Shown: positions 1-5,865 of the stretch, piece after piece
How positions within the stretch are numbered: position 1 is the stretch's first letter
Layout: every line of letters starts with the position of its first letter
Assembly: GCA_023247155.1 (NCBI GenBank)
Contig: JAHFGZ010000020.1
Coordinates: 8,500-16,113, forward strand
Source of the DNA: Candidatus Omnitrophota bacterium
Lineage (GTDB): Bacteria; Omnitrophota; Gorgyraeia; Aquiviventales; Aquiviventaceae
DNA length: 7,614 nt
Direction: 5' to 3'
Translations under genes and position numbers: made by a program
Notes under the pieces: generated by a model
Told to the model about the DNA's origin: nothing
The model's database searches: none
What the model saw: the letters and a program-made list of their open reading frames with translations, nothing else

Positions 1-1422
1 TCATCCGGCCCCCCGCTGGCGCAGGATGAGCTCGAACTCGGTGCGCTCGCCCGACTGGCTTGAGCGCCGCGTCGAGTGCTTCAACTGCACGGCGCCGACG
101 CCGTCGAGCTGCTCCAGTTGCTTGATGTAGTCCAGCACCGTCTGGGTGGAGGCCGCATGGCCGCGCACCATCACCTCCTGCCTGGCGTGCTCGAAGGTCA
201 GCGCCTCCAGCGTCACCTCCGGCGGCGTGGAGGCCAACACGCCGGCCAGATGCTGCGCCAGCCGGCGGCGGCTCCCCAACAGGGTCTCGACGAGTTGCGT
301 GGAGCGCGCCTGGTCCTGCAGCCGCCGGGCGACCGGCTCGACCGCCGTCAGCGCCTGGTCGAGCTGCCGCGCCTGCCGCCGCTCCCGGAACGTCTGAAGA
401 CCGAGGAGGCCTGAGCCCAGCGCCAGCACGCCCAAGAGCAGCGCGCCCGCCGCCACCAGCTCCCGGACCTGTTGGCGATGGTGCACGTGCGCGCGGACCT
501 CCGGCGGGCTGAGATTGAGCAGCCCGCGCAATTCGCCGCATGCCAACCCGCCCACCACGACGGGCGATCCCGCGTCGGCCGCAGAGGCCGGCCAGCGTCC
601 CAGCGGCGCGGTCCCCTCGACCGCGGTGACCGGCAGCCCCAGCCGTTGCGCCAGCGGCTCGCGCCAGGCCGCCACGCCGCCGCAGCCGGTCAGCACGACC
701 GAGCGCACCGTCAGGCCTGGCAGCTCCTTCTGGATCGCCGCCTGGCTCCGCTCCACCTCCGCCTTGAGCAGATCCGCGATCTCGCCCCCGGCTCCCCAGT
801 CCGCGGTCCCCTGCCCGATCCCCCGGCTCGAGACGATGCGGTCCTCGCTGATCAGCACAAGGTCCGTCCGCGCCTCATCGATGTGGATGACCAGCACCGG
901 CTCCGCAGCCGCCCCCGCACCGGGGGCCTTGCCGGCGCGGCGGAACCGGCGGTACCACTCCAGCACCCCCCATGAGCTGAGCGTCAACAGGTTCGGGGAG
1001 AGCCCGGCCTCGCGCAGCACGGCGACGGAACGCTCGATGACCTCGCGCTGGCAGGCGATGACCGCCACCGTGCTGGACCCGCCGTGCTGGTTCAAGACGT
1101 GGAAGTCCATCACCGTCTGTTCCCGCGAATACGGGAGCTGGGCTTTGGCGTACAGCTCGACCATCTGGGCCAGCTCGGCGGGGTCGGTGGAGGGGAACGC
1201 GACCAGCCGGGTGATGACCTGTTCGCGCGGCACCACGCCGATGACCTTGGCCGCCGCGGTCCTGGTGGTCCGGAGCAGCCCGCGCAGCGCCGCCCCCACG
1301 CCGCTCGACGCGCCCAGCGGCTGGCTGTGGACGGCGCGCAGGCGCGGCCGCCTCTCGGTCCCCTCAGCCACCGCCACGCGCAACGTCACGCGCGTCCACT
1401 CCACGACGATCCGGTTCCCCAT
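1..1422 (-). CDS. gspL: Type II secretion platform protein GspL (PilM-like plus PilN-like)
   Basis: Bitopic inner-membrane platform protein that anchors GspE and would pair with GspM. It has 473 aa; its TGA occupies positions 1-3, so it is complete. Residues 1-300 are an actin-like PilM/GspL cytoplasmic domain: VPREQVITRLVAFPSTDPAE (64-83), a degenerate phosphate loop VIHIDEARTDLVLI (178-191) and a VVLTGCGGVAAW adenosine-type motif (242-253). Residues 302-310 (LNLSPPEVR) resemble the start of PilN. A transmembrane segment (about 321-343) and an Arg/Gln-rich helical stretch (345-395) follow. A ferredoxin-like periplasmic domain (about 400-470) includes TLEALTFEHARQEVMVRGHA, as in PilN. The phosphate loop lacks the usual Asp-Ile-Gly, consistent with no catalysis. 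The ATG at 1422 lies 10 nt after the gspK stop, with GAGG (1431-1434) 8 nt upstream. The C-terminus looks more PilN-like than proteobacterial GspL, so the symbol is slightly less certain than the role. Confidence 0.88.
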   Translation of the reverse strand: MGNRIVVEWTRVTLRVAVAEGTERRPRLRAVHSQPLGASSGVGAALRGLLRTTRTAAAKVIGVVPREQVITRLVAFPSTDPAELAQMVELYAKAQLPYSREQTVMDFHVLNQHGGSSTVAVIACQREVIERSVAVLREAGLSPNLLTLSSWGVLEWYRRFRRAGKAPGAGAAAEPVLVIHIDEARTDLVLISEDRIVSSRGIGQGTADWGAGGEIADLLKAEVERSQAAIQKELPGLTVRSVVLTGCGGVAAWREPLAQRLGLPVTAVEGTAPLGRWPASAADAGSPVVVGGLACGELRGLLNLSPPEVRAHVHHRQQVRELVAAGALLLGVLALGSGLLGLQTFRERRQARQLDQALTAVEPVARRLQDQARSTQLVETLLGSRRRLAQHLAGVLASTPPEVTLEALTFEHARQEVMVRGHAASTQTVLDYIKQLEQLDGVGAVQLKHSTRRSSQSGERTEFELILRQRGAG

Positions 1423-1430
1423 CGCCTTCG

Positions 1431-1434
1431 CCTC
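1431..1434 (-). promoter_or_regulatory. Ribosome binding site of gspL
   Basis: GAGG on the minus strand overlaps the gspK stop codon (TGAGG), 8 nt before the gspL ATG at 1422. It supports this start and translational coupling with gspK. Confidence 0.5.
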
Positions 1435-2410
1435 AGCGCTCCCGCCACGCGATGATGCACGGCTCCGGCAGCCCCTCGCCGCACGCTGCGCGCCGGACGA
1501 CCGCTTCGACCCGCGCCCTCGCCGCCGGATGGGCCGTCACCCCCTCAGCGACCACCGTGAACACCGTCGAGGAGACGCCGAACAGTCCCGAGCTCAACAG
1601 GTTGCCATCCTCCGTGCCGGTCAGGTCCACCCCCTCGGCGTCCTTGAGCGTCTGGAGGACGGCCAGCCCCGCCTCGGTGAAGACGCCGTCCTGCTCGTGC
1701 GCCTCGGCCCCGTCCGGGCCGTCCCGGTACGCCAGGACGAGTTGGACGGCGCGCTCGGTGAGCCCCGCCGCCCCGAGCACCTCCGGCGTCGCGGTATTGA
1801 GGTTCAGCGGCTCGGTCGACGCGGGATAGGGGCTCGCGTGGCCCTGCAGGATCTCGTAGTGTTCCGGCGTCATGCCCGGCAGGTCGGCCAGCTCCTCGGG
1901 CGCGGTGAACGGGCCGTTCTTCGCGAAATAGGGCGGCGTCCCGGCCGGGGAGTCCTCGGCGGCATCCGGCTCGTCGCGCGCGTCAATGATCGCCTGCGCC
2001 ACGGCCTCATCCCCGGTCAGCCGGGCCAGCTGCTGGAGCGTCGCGTCGTTCAGGCGCAGCTTGCGCTCCTCATCGCTGATGTGGATCCTGAGTTCGGCCT
2101 GAGCCGGAGCCGGCACGACCCATCCCCCGGGTCCGTCCGCGGGATCCGACGGGGGCGGCGTCGCCCACTCATCACCCAGCCAATCATACACCTTGCCGTC
2201 CGATTCCGCCTCGTCACGGGCCAGCCGCTGGATCGCCAGGTAAACCCCGCTCCGCGCCAGGGCCGCGGCCTGCTCGCGGGCCAGCCGGTACTTGGTCAAC
2301 CGCACGTCAAGCGAGAGCTGCCGGCCGACCGATACCGCCAGGACCGACAACACCGCGACGAGCGACAGGCTGATGATGAGGATGGACCCGCGGCGCCCGG
2401 CGCGTCTCAT
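1433..2410 (-). CDS. gspK: Minor pseudopilin GspK
   Basis: GspK is the large minor pseudopilin that caps the pseudopilus tip. It has 325 aa, normal for the family. The leader MRRAGRRG is short and basic, with cleavage after Gly8; the mature helix SILIISLSLVAVLSVLAVSV lacks Glu at +5, as is characteristic of GspK. Next come QLSLDVRLTKYRLAREQAAALARSGV (the usual helical extension), ISDEERKLRLN (111-121) and two SAM-like, helix-hairpin-helix type regions. One contains PFTAPEELADLPGMTPEHY (167-185) and the other LNLNTATPEVLGAAGLTER (202-220), the classic GspK NLNTA motif. The ATG at 2410 overlaps the gspJ stop as ATGA; there is no visible SD, which fits termination-reinitiation. Longer upstream in-frame sequence was not used because it lies inside gspJ and would bury the prepilin leader. 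Confidence 0.95.
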   Translation of the reverse strand: MRRAGRRGSILIISLSLVAVLSVLAVSVGRQLSLDVRLTKYRLAREQAAALARSGVYLAIQRLARDEAESDGKVYDWLGDEWATPPPSDPADGPGGWVVPAPAQAELRIHISDEERKLRLNDATLQQLARLTGDEAVAQAIIDARDEPDAAEDSPAGTPPYFAKNGPFTAPEELADLPGMTPEHYEILQGHASPYPASTEPLNLNTATPEVLGAAGLTERAVQLVLAYRDGPDGAEAHEQDGVFTEAGLAVLQTLKDAEGVDLTGTEDGNLLSSGLFGVSSTVFTVVAEGVTAHPAARARVEAVVRRAACGEGLPEPCIIAWRER

Positions 2411-3156
2411 GACGGCGGCGGGTTGGGAGCGGTCAGGCTCCCGATGGGAATGGTCAGGCGGCGCGCGAGCTGGCCGCCAGCTCCCAGGTCGAGCGTCACG
2501 TCCACCAGTCGAGGCAGCAGGCGCTCCGGTTGCTCCCAGCGGTCGCGCCACTCAAGCGGTTCCGTGGCGTCTGGCGGCACATGGGCGTAGCGGAGGGTCA
2601 TCCGCTCACAGCCGGGCAGGATGAGCTCCGGCATGGGCGCGTGCCGCGCGCGCGCCTCCCCGAGCGACTGGCTCGTCCGCCACAGGCCGCGGACCCCGTC
2701 GCGCTCCTCGCACCGGTAGGTCACAAACCGCACCGCGGGCAGCGGCTGCCGGGTTGAGGAGGGCAGCACCGTGAACCAGGCCATCGCCGCGTCATCGAAC
2801 TGGGGCCGCGGCAGCGTCCCTGCCTCTTCCCCGTACGACGCCTCCCGGACGTCATAGACGTCCGCATTCGCCAGCTCGCGCGCCAGGCGCGCCAGCGCGA
2901 CGTGCTGCCGCTGCACCGCTTCCCCGCTCGCCGTGGCGCGCCGCCAGACGGTGAGGCCTCCGCGCAGATGCGTCCCCAGCCCCACCACCAGCACAGCGAT
3001 CATCACCGAGGCGATGAGCAGCTCCACCAGCGTGAAGGCCATCCCAGCGCCCTCATGAGGGGGTCCTGGCAGAGGACTGGCTCCGCCGGACCGCTTGGCG
3101 CGCCCCGGCTTCGCCAGTCCTCTGCCACCCCCTTGAGGGGCGCTGGGATGGCGCAT
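2407..3156 (-). CDS. gspJ: Minor pseudopilin GspJ with repeat-derived leader
   Basis: Minor pseudopilin GspJ, partner of GspI and GspK in the tip complex. From ATG 3156 it is 249 aa. The pilin helix FTLVELLIASVMIAVLVVGL starts at residue 41, with Glu at +5; the -1 residue is Ala (GMA|FTLVEL) rather than the more usual Gly. The remaining 209 residues fit a mature GspJ, with QRQHVALARLARELANADVY early and long beta-rich regions later. The start is supported by an AGGAG motif (3168-3172) 11 nt upstream and by the TGATG junction with gspI; GTG 3159 directly before it is equally possible. The leader is about 40 residues, rich in Gly, Pro, Arg and Lys, and is almost wholly encoded by an approximately 115-bp inverted repeat (3038-3152). 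Met39 would leave only a two-residue leader, so I reject it as the start. Confidence 0.93.
   Translation of the reverse strand: MRHPSAPQGGGRGLAKPGRAKRSGGASPLPGPPHEGAGMAFTLVELLIASVMIAVLVVGLGTHLRGGLTVWRRATASGEAVQRQHVALARLARELANADVYDVREASYGEEAGTLPRPQFDDAAMAWFTVLPSSTRQPLPAVRFVTYRCEERDGVRGLWRTSQSLGEARARHAPMPELILPGCERMTLRYAHVPPDATEPLEWRDRWEQPERLLPRLVDVTLDLGAGGQLARRLTIPIGSLTAPNPPPS
3038..3152. repeat. Long inverted repeat inside the gspJ leader
   Basis: The outer arms 3038-3081 and 3113-3152 are near-perfect reverse complements: GCCATCCCAGCGCCC at one edge and GGCAGAGGACTGGC at the inner edge. They are interrupted by small indels around a CCTCATGAGG / CCCTTGAGGGG mini-palindrome. Weaker pairing continues toward the centre (GCCGG / CCGGC). 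The sequence differs from the heptamer repeats, so it is a second repeat family. It is read through as nearly the whole gspJ leader peptide. It has no U-run after the stem. Confidence 0.85.
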
Positions 3157-3572
3157 CACTGCAGCCACTCCTGCCGCCACACCGCGCGCACCGTCAGCGA
3201 CGCGCCGCGCGTCTGATCCCGCGCGACCGTCAGCGACACGTCGCTGGCCAGCGGGGCGCCGGCCTGATCTGTCAGGTCCGCGCGCGGCTGTGCGTCCACC
3301 GTCCAGCGGTAGTCCTCGTGCGGCGCGTCAAACGTCCCTGAGAGGTCTGTCGGGAGGGGGCGGCCGGCCAGGGCTTCGGCTTCCAGCTCGAGCAGCTTGC
3401 CCTGCGCCAAGCCGAGGAGCGTTTCCTGCGCTTCCACCGTCCGGATCGCGCTCAGCTGGTTGGCGAACCCGCGGCTGATGAAGGCCAGCCCCACCGCGAT
3501 GACGACGGCGGCGAGCGTCGCTTCAACGAGCAGCAGGCCCTGGCAACAACACCACGTGGCCGGTTGTCTCAT
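3156..3572 (-). CDS. gspI: Minor pseudopilin GspI
   Basis: Minor pseudopilin GspI; in characterised systems it forms the tip complex with GspJ and GspK. It has 138 aa, normal size. The leader is MRQPATWCCCQG, cleaved after Gly12. The mature N-terminus LLLVEATLAAVVIAVGLAF keeps Glu at +5 but has Leu rather than Phe or Met at +1. Downstream EAQETLLGLAQGKLLELEAEAL and the GTFDAPHEDYRWTVDA segment match the GspI pattern (small residues and LAQ.KL..LE, then a Tyr-x-Trp strand). The first 50 nt lie inside the 3' end of gspH, in another frame, so the whole leader is dual coding. Three consecutive cysteines (8-10) in the leader are unusual. I see only a weak GGTGG directly before the ATG. The stop TGA shares its A with the gspJ ATG (TGATG). 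Confidence 0.93.
   Translation of the reverse strand: MRQPATWCCCQGLLLVEATLAAVVIAVGLAFISRGFANQLSAIRTVEAQETLLGLAQGKLLELEAEALAGRPLPTDLSGTFDAPHEDYRWTVDAQPRADLTDQAGAPLASDVSLTVARDQTRGASLTVRAVWRQEWLQ
3168..3172 (-). promoter_or_regulatory. Ribosome binding site of gspJ inside gspI
   Basis: AGGAG on the minus strand, 11 nt before ATG 3156 and 8 nt before GTG 3159, within the last codons of gspI. It fixes the gspJ start on the upstream side of the inverted repeat, so the repeat is translated as leader peptide. Confidence 0.55.
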
Positions 3573-4080
3573 CCACCGTCGCGGTCATGACGTGCGCCTG
3601 GAAGCTCACCGTGAGCGTCGCCGGCTCGCTGGTCCCTTCGGGGAAGAAGCGCACGCAGTTGCACTCCACCGGCTGGCTATGGAGCAAAAGCTGGACCGAG
3701 AACTCCTTAGGCAGCGCACTACTCCGGAGGGATTCCGTGGCCGGCGAGGTCTCTTCCCCGCCTTCCCCTCCACCGGCATCAGCGGGAGGGGCCCCCTCGA
3801 CCCGCGCGCGGCGCGCATCGGCATCCCACACCCAGACCGTCTCCTCCCCGCTTGCGACCGCCTGCTCATGGGCCGCGCGCAGCAGTTGGGCGAGCTCCGA
3901 TGCGGCCTGCTCCACGCGCAACCGGAGCGCCGTCTGCTGGAGCCTGGGGATGGCGGCCGCCACGAGGATGGCCAGCACCACCGCGACCAGCGCTAACTCG
4001 ATGAGGGTGAACCCGACGGGAGACGACTTAAGTCGTATGCGTCTGAGGCACGCGAGGCCCGCCGGTCGGCTCAGTCCCAA
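3523..4080 (-). CDS. gspH: Minor pseudopilin GspH (probable TTG start)
   Basis: Minor pseudopilin of the GspH family, a subunit at the pseudopilus tip region. The prepilin motif is SSPVG|FTLIELALV with Glu at +5, then a hydrophobic helix to about IPRL and the amphipathic stretch QAASELAQLLRAAHEQAVASGEE typical of GspH. A Gly/Glu/Ala-rich linker follows, then a beta-rich C-terminal part ending HVVLLPGPAAR. No ATG exists near the expected start; the nearest in frame is 4227, deep inside gspG. I chose TTG at 4080: it gives 185 aa with a 23-residue leader containing basic RRIRLK and overlaps the gspG end by 10 nt. No good SD precedes it; CTG at 4074 is another option. The leader codons include a perfect 14-bp palindrome (4023-4036). 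The 3' end overlaps gspI by 50 nt. Family call is firm; the start is uncertain. Confidence 0.85.
   Translation of the reverse strand: MGLSRPAGLACLRRIRLKSSPVGFTLIELALVAVVLAILVAAAIPRLQQTALRLRVEQAASELAQLLRAAHEQAVASGEETVWVWDADARRARVEGAPPADAGGGEGGEETSPATESLRSSALPKEFSVQLLLHSQPVECNCVRFFPEGTSEPATLTVSFQAHVMTATVDETTGHVVLLPGPAAR
4023..4036. repeat. Perfect 14-bp palindrome in the gspH leader
   Basis: ACGACTTAAGTCGT is identical to its own reverse complement. It lies in the codons for the gspH leader (around RLKS), upstream of the SSPVG|FTLIE cleavage site. It could be a dyad binding site, a small dispersed repeat, or chance. Its AT-rich centre stands out in the GC-rich surroundings. Confidence 0.6.
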
Positions 4081-4565
4081 TTGGTCACGTCGTCTTTCCC
4101 CGGCTGGCCATCGGCGCCCGGGGAGAAGAGGTCGTAGTCCTGGTTGTGCTGCGAGTCCTTCTTGTATTCGTACGGCCGCCCCCACGGGTCCTTCGGCAGC
4201 CCCCGCTTCAGGTACGGGCCGTTCCACTTCGCCCGCGCCTCCTCGCTGAGGTGCGACGGCGCCTCGCGGAGGGTCAGCGCCTCCAGGGCGTCGGGGTACT
4301 GGCCGGCGTCCAGCTCGTAGAGATCCAGCGCCAGGCCGATCGAGGCGATATCCGACTTCGCGCGGGCGATCTTCGCCTGCTCGGTCCGGCCGGCGAGGCG
4401 GGGGATCACCATCGCCGCCAGCACGCCGATGATGACCACCACCAGCATCAATTCAACAAGAGTAAATCCCGTTCGAATGCGGAATGCGGAATGCGGAATG
4501 GGGAATGAATACCACTCCGCACTCCGCATTCCGCACTCCGCACTCTGTGTCGTCTTCTGCGTCAT
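4071..4565 (-). CDS. gspG: Major pseudopilin GspG
   Basis: Main subunit of the periplasmic pseudopilus. The protein has 164 aa. The prepilin site is RTG|FTLVELM with cleavage after Gly33, Phe at +1 (N-methylated in the family) and Glu at +5; the mature form is about 131 aa. The hydrophobic helix is FTLVELMLVVVIIGVLAAMV. The C-terminal half carries GspG signatures: LPKDPWGRPYEY and the Ca-binding loop SPGADGQPGKDD near the end. The ATG at 4565 overlaps the gspF stop as ATGA; a weak G-rich SD (GGGGGT) lies 4 nt before it. Oddity: the leader is 33 residues, and residues 8-30 are translated from an imperfect palindrome of GAATGCG heptamers (4475-4545). Without it the leader would be about 9-10 residues (MTQKTTQ...RTG), typical for this family. 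I infer in-frame insertion of a repeat. ATG codons inside the repeat (e.g. Met13) could be alternative starts, but would lose the overlap with gspF. Confidence 0.96.
   Translation of the reverse strand: MTQKTTQSAECGMRSAEWYSFPIPHSAFRIRTGFTLVELMLVVVIIGVLAAMVIPRLAGRTEQAKIARAKSDIASIGLALDLYELDAGQYPDALEALTLREAPSHLSEEARAKWNGPYLKRGLPKDPWGRPYEYKKDSQHNQDYDLFSPGADGQPGKDDVTNWD
4475..4545. repeat. Heptamer-based inverted repeat inside the gspG leader
   Basis: The left arm (4475-4507) reads GAATGCG three times, then GAATGGG and GAATG. The right arm (4513-4545) is its reverse complement at 28 of 33 positions; four of the five differences are A/G changes that would still allow G-U pairing on one strand. The loop is 5 nt. 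On the operon strand it is translated as gspG residues 8-30 (through IPHSAFRI). It is the same repeat type as 5790-5861, and the two bracket gspF. Confidence 0.88.
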
Positions 4566-5770
4566 TGGACCCCCAATCCGATTTGAAAGACCGGCAGCAG
4601 CATGGCCAGCACGATCCCCAGCACCATCGTGCCGACGAGGAGCAGGAGGACGGGCTCCAGGATGGTCGTCAGCGTCCGCATCGTCCGGTCGATGTCCCGC
4701 TCGTAGGCGGCGGCGACCTTCAGGAGGGCGGCGTCCGCCGTCCCGGACTCCTCGCCGACCGCCACCATGTTGCTGACGAACACCGGGAACTGGCGCGTGT
4801 CGGCCAGCGACGCGGCGAGGCTGGATCCGTCGCGCACCGCGTCATGGACCCGGCCGACCGCCGCGCGCAGCGTCGCGTTGGCGATGTTCTCCGCCACGAC
4901 CTCCAGCGCCTGGAGGATGGGCACGCCCTGGCCGAGCAGGACCCCGAGGTTGCGCGCCAACCGAGCCGTCTCCACCTGTCGCACCATGGCGCCGAGCGCG
5001 GGGACGGCGATGAGCGCGCGGTCGGCTGCCGCCCGCCCCGCCGGGCTCGCGTGCCAGAGGCGCAGCGCCCCGCCCGCCACCGCCCCGCCCAGCAGCAGCG
5101 CCCACCACCAGCGCGTGACCGTCGCGCTTAAGGCCAGGAGGACCCGCGTCGGCAGCGGCAGCAGCTGGCCCGTCTCGAGCAGGACGAGCGAGAGCTTCGG
5201 GATGACGTACGCCATCAGGAAGACCGTCATCGCCACGGCGACGCCCAGCACGAAGAGCGGGTAGGCCGAGGCGCTCACGATGCGGCTGCGCAGCTCGGCG
5301 TCGTGCTCGCCCAGCTCGGCGAGCCGGTTCAGGGCCTGCTCCAGGCCGCCCCCCACCTCGCCGGCCTTGACCAGGCTGCGATAGAGCGGCGGGAAGACGC
5401 GCGGATGGTCGGCAAGCGCCTCGCTCAGCGACCGGCCGTCGCGCACGGCGTCGGCGAGCGACTCGATGACGCGGCAAAGGGCGGCGTGCTCGGTCTGATT
5501 GGCAAGGAGCGTCAGCGCGCTGAGGAGCGGCAACCCGCCGCCCAGGAGGTCGGCGAGCTGGTGCGTGGTGTAGGCGAGGGTGCGGGACGAGATCCGGCGG
5601 GGCCACGCGCCGAGCGGCGAGGCGGTCGGGGCGCCGAGCTCCGCGATGGAGATGGGGAAGACCCCTTCACGGCCGAGCCGGCTGAGCGCCGACGCTTCGG
5701 TGTCGGCCTCGATCGTCCCTTCACGAAGGTGCAGGGCGTGGTCCTTGGCTCGATACGCGAACCGCGGCAT
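4562..5770 (-). CDS. gspF: Type II secretion inner-membrane platform protein GspF
   Basis: Polytopic inner-membrane platform protein that couples GspE to pseudopilin insertion. It has 402 aa, the usual family size. The N-terminus (MPRFAYRAKD...REGTIEAD) matches the short conserved GspF start. Two T2SSF repeats follow, at about residues 65-190 and 265-395. Each has the family signature: an early QLADLLGGGLPLLSAL or RNLGVLLGQGVPILQAL stretch and a later AGEVGGGLEQAL or GEESGTADAAL stretch. Hydrophobic segments lie at about 168-192, 220-238 and 368-394. The ATG at 5770 has no clear Shine-Dalgarno (GTCGAAAG precedes it) and follows a 95-nt gap filled by a repeat, so it is the one gene here not tightly joined to its upstream neighbour. 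Its TGA overlaps the gspG ATG as ATGA (4-nt overlap). Heptamer-repeat palindromes lie on both sides of it. Confidence 0.97.
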   Translation of the reverse strand: MPRFAYRAKDHALHLREGTIEADTEASALSRLGREGVFPISIAELGAPTASPLGAWPRRISSRTLAYTTHQLADLLGGGLPLLSALTLLANQTEHAALCRVIESLADAVRDGRSLSEALADHPRVFPPLYRSLVKAGEVGGGLEQALNRLAELGEHDAELRSRIVSASAYPLFVLGVAVAMTVFLMAYVIPKLSLVLLETGQLLPLPTRVLLALSATVTRWWWALLLGGAVAGGALRLWHASPAGRAAADRALIAVPALGAMVRQVETARLARNLGVLLGQGVPILQALEVVAENIANATLRAAVGRVHDAVRDGSSLAASLADTRQFPVFVSNMVAVGEESGTADAALLKVAAAYERDIDRTMRTLTTILEPVLLLLVGTMVLGIVLAMLLPVFQIGLGVQ

Positions 5771-5779
5771 CTTTCGACG

Positions 5780-5788
5780 AGTATAGCA
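5780..5788 (-). promoter_or_regulatory. Possible extended -10 element before gspF
   Basis: On the minus strand this reads TGCTATACT: a TATACT hexamer with a TG one base upstream, a good extended -10 match in otherwise very GC-rich DNA. It lies between the gspE-gspF repeat and the gspF ATG (5770). A start about 7 nt downstream would give an almost leaderless gspF transcript. No convincing -35 is visible. This is a motif match only. Confidence 0.3.
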
Positions 5789-5789
5789 C

Positions 5790-5861
5790 GGAATGCGGAA
5801 TGGGGAATGCGGAATTCGGAGTCGCGAACCCCCTCATTCCGCACTCCGCATTCCGAATTCC
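5790..5861. repeat. Heptamer-based inverted repeat between gspE and gspF
   Basis: The left arm (5790-5819) and right arm (5832-5861) are 30 nt each and are reverse complements at 25 of 30 positions. Both are built from GGAATGC/GGAATTC-like units with a 12-nt centre. It fills most of the 95-nt gap between the gspE stop and the gspF start, leaving the gspE stop only 4 nt from the right arm. RNA would fold into a long hairpin. There is no U-run after it on the operon strand, so it does not look like an intrinsic terminator. It belongs to the same repeat type as 4475-4545. Identity as a dispersed genomic repeat (REP/MITE-like) is inferred. Confidence 0.85.
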
Positions 5862-5865
5862 CAAT

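Noticed and set aside
515..2590. Long open plus-strand frame opposite gspK, gspJ and gspL
   Set aside because: It is antisense to three clear gsp genes, is rich in Arg, Pro, Ser and Ala, has no recognisable domain, and is explained by GC-rich codon bias on the other strand.
3038..3152. Intrinsic terminator between gspI and gspJ
   Set aside because: The stem-loop is strong but is followed by coding sequence rather than a U-run and lies inside the gspJ leader.
4475..4545. CRISPR array or tandem protein repeat
   Set aside because: The units are 7-nt heptamers in two inverted arms with no spacers, so this is a palindromic repeat, not CRISPR.
4842..5606. Minus-strand frame overlapping gspF
   Set aside because: Out-of-frame shadow of gspF with Arg/Pro/Ala-rich composition; gspF itself is full length with both family repeats.
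5790..5861. Intrinsic terminator after gspE
   Set aside because: No U-tract follows the hairpin on the operon strand, and the downstream genes continue the same pathway.
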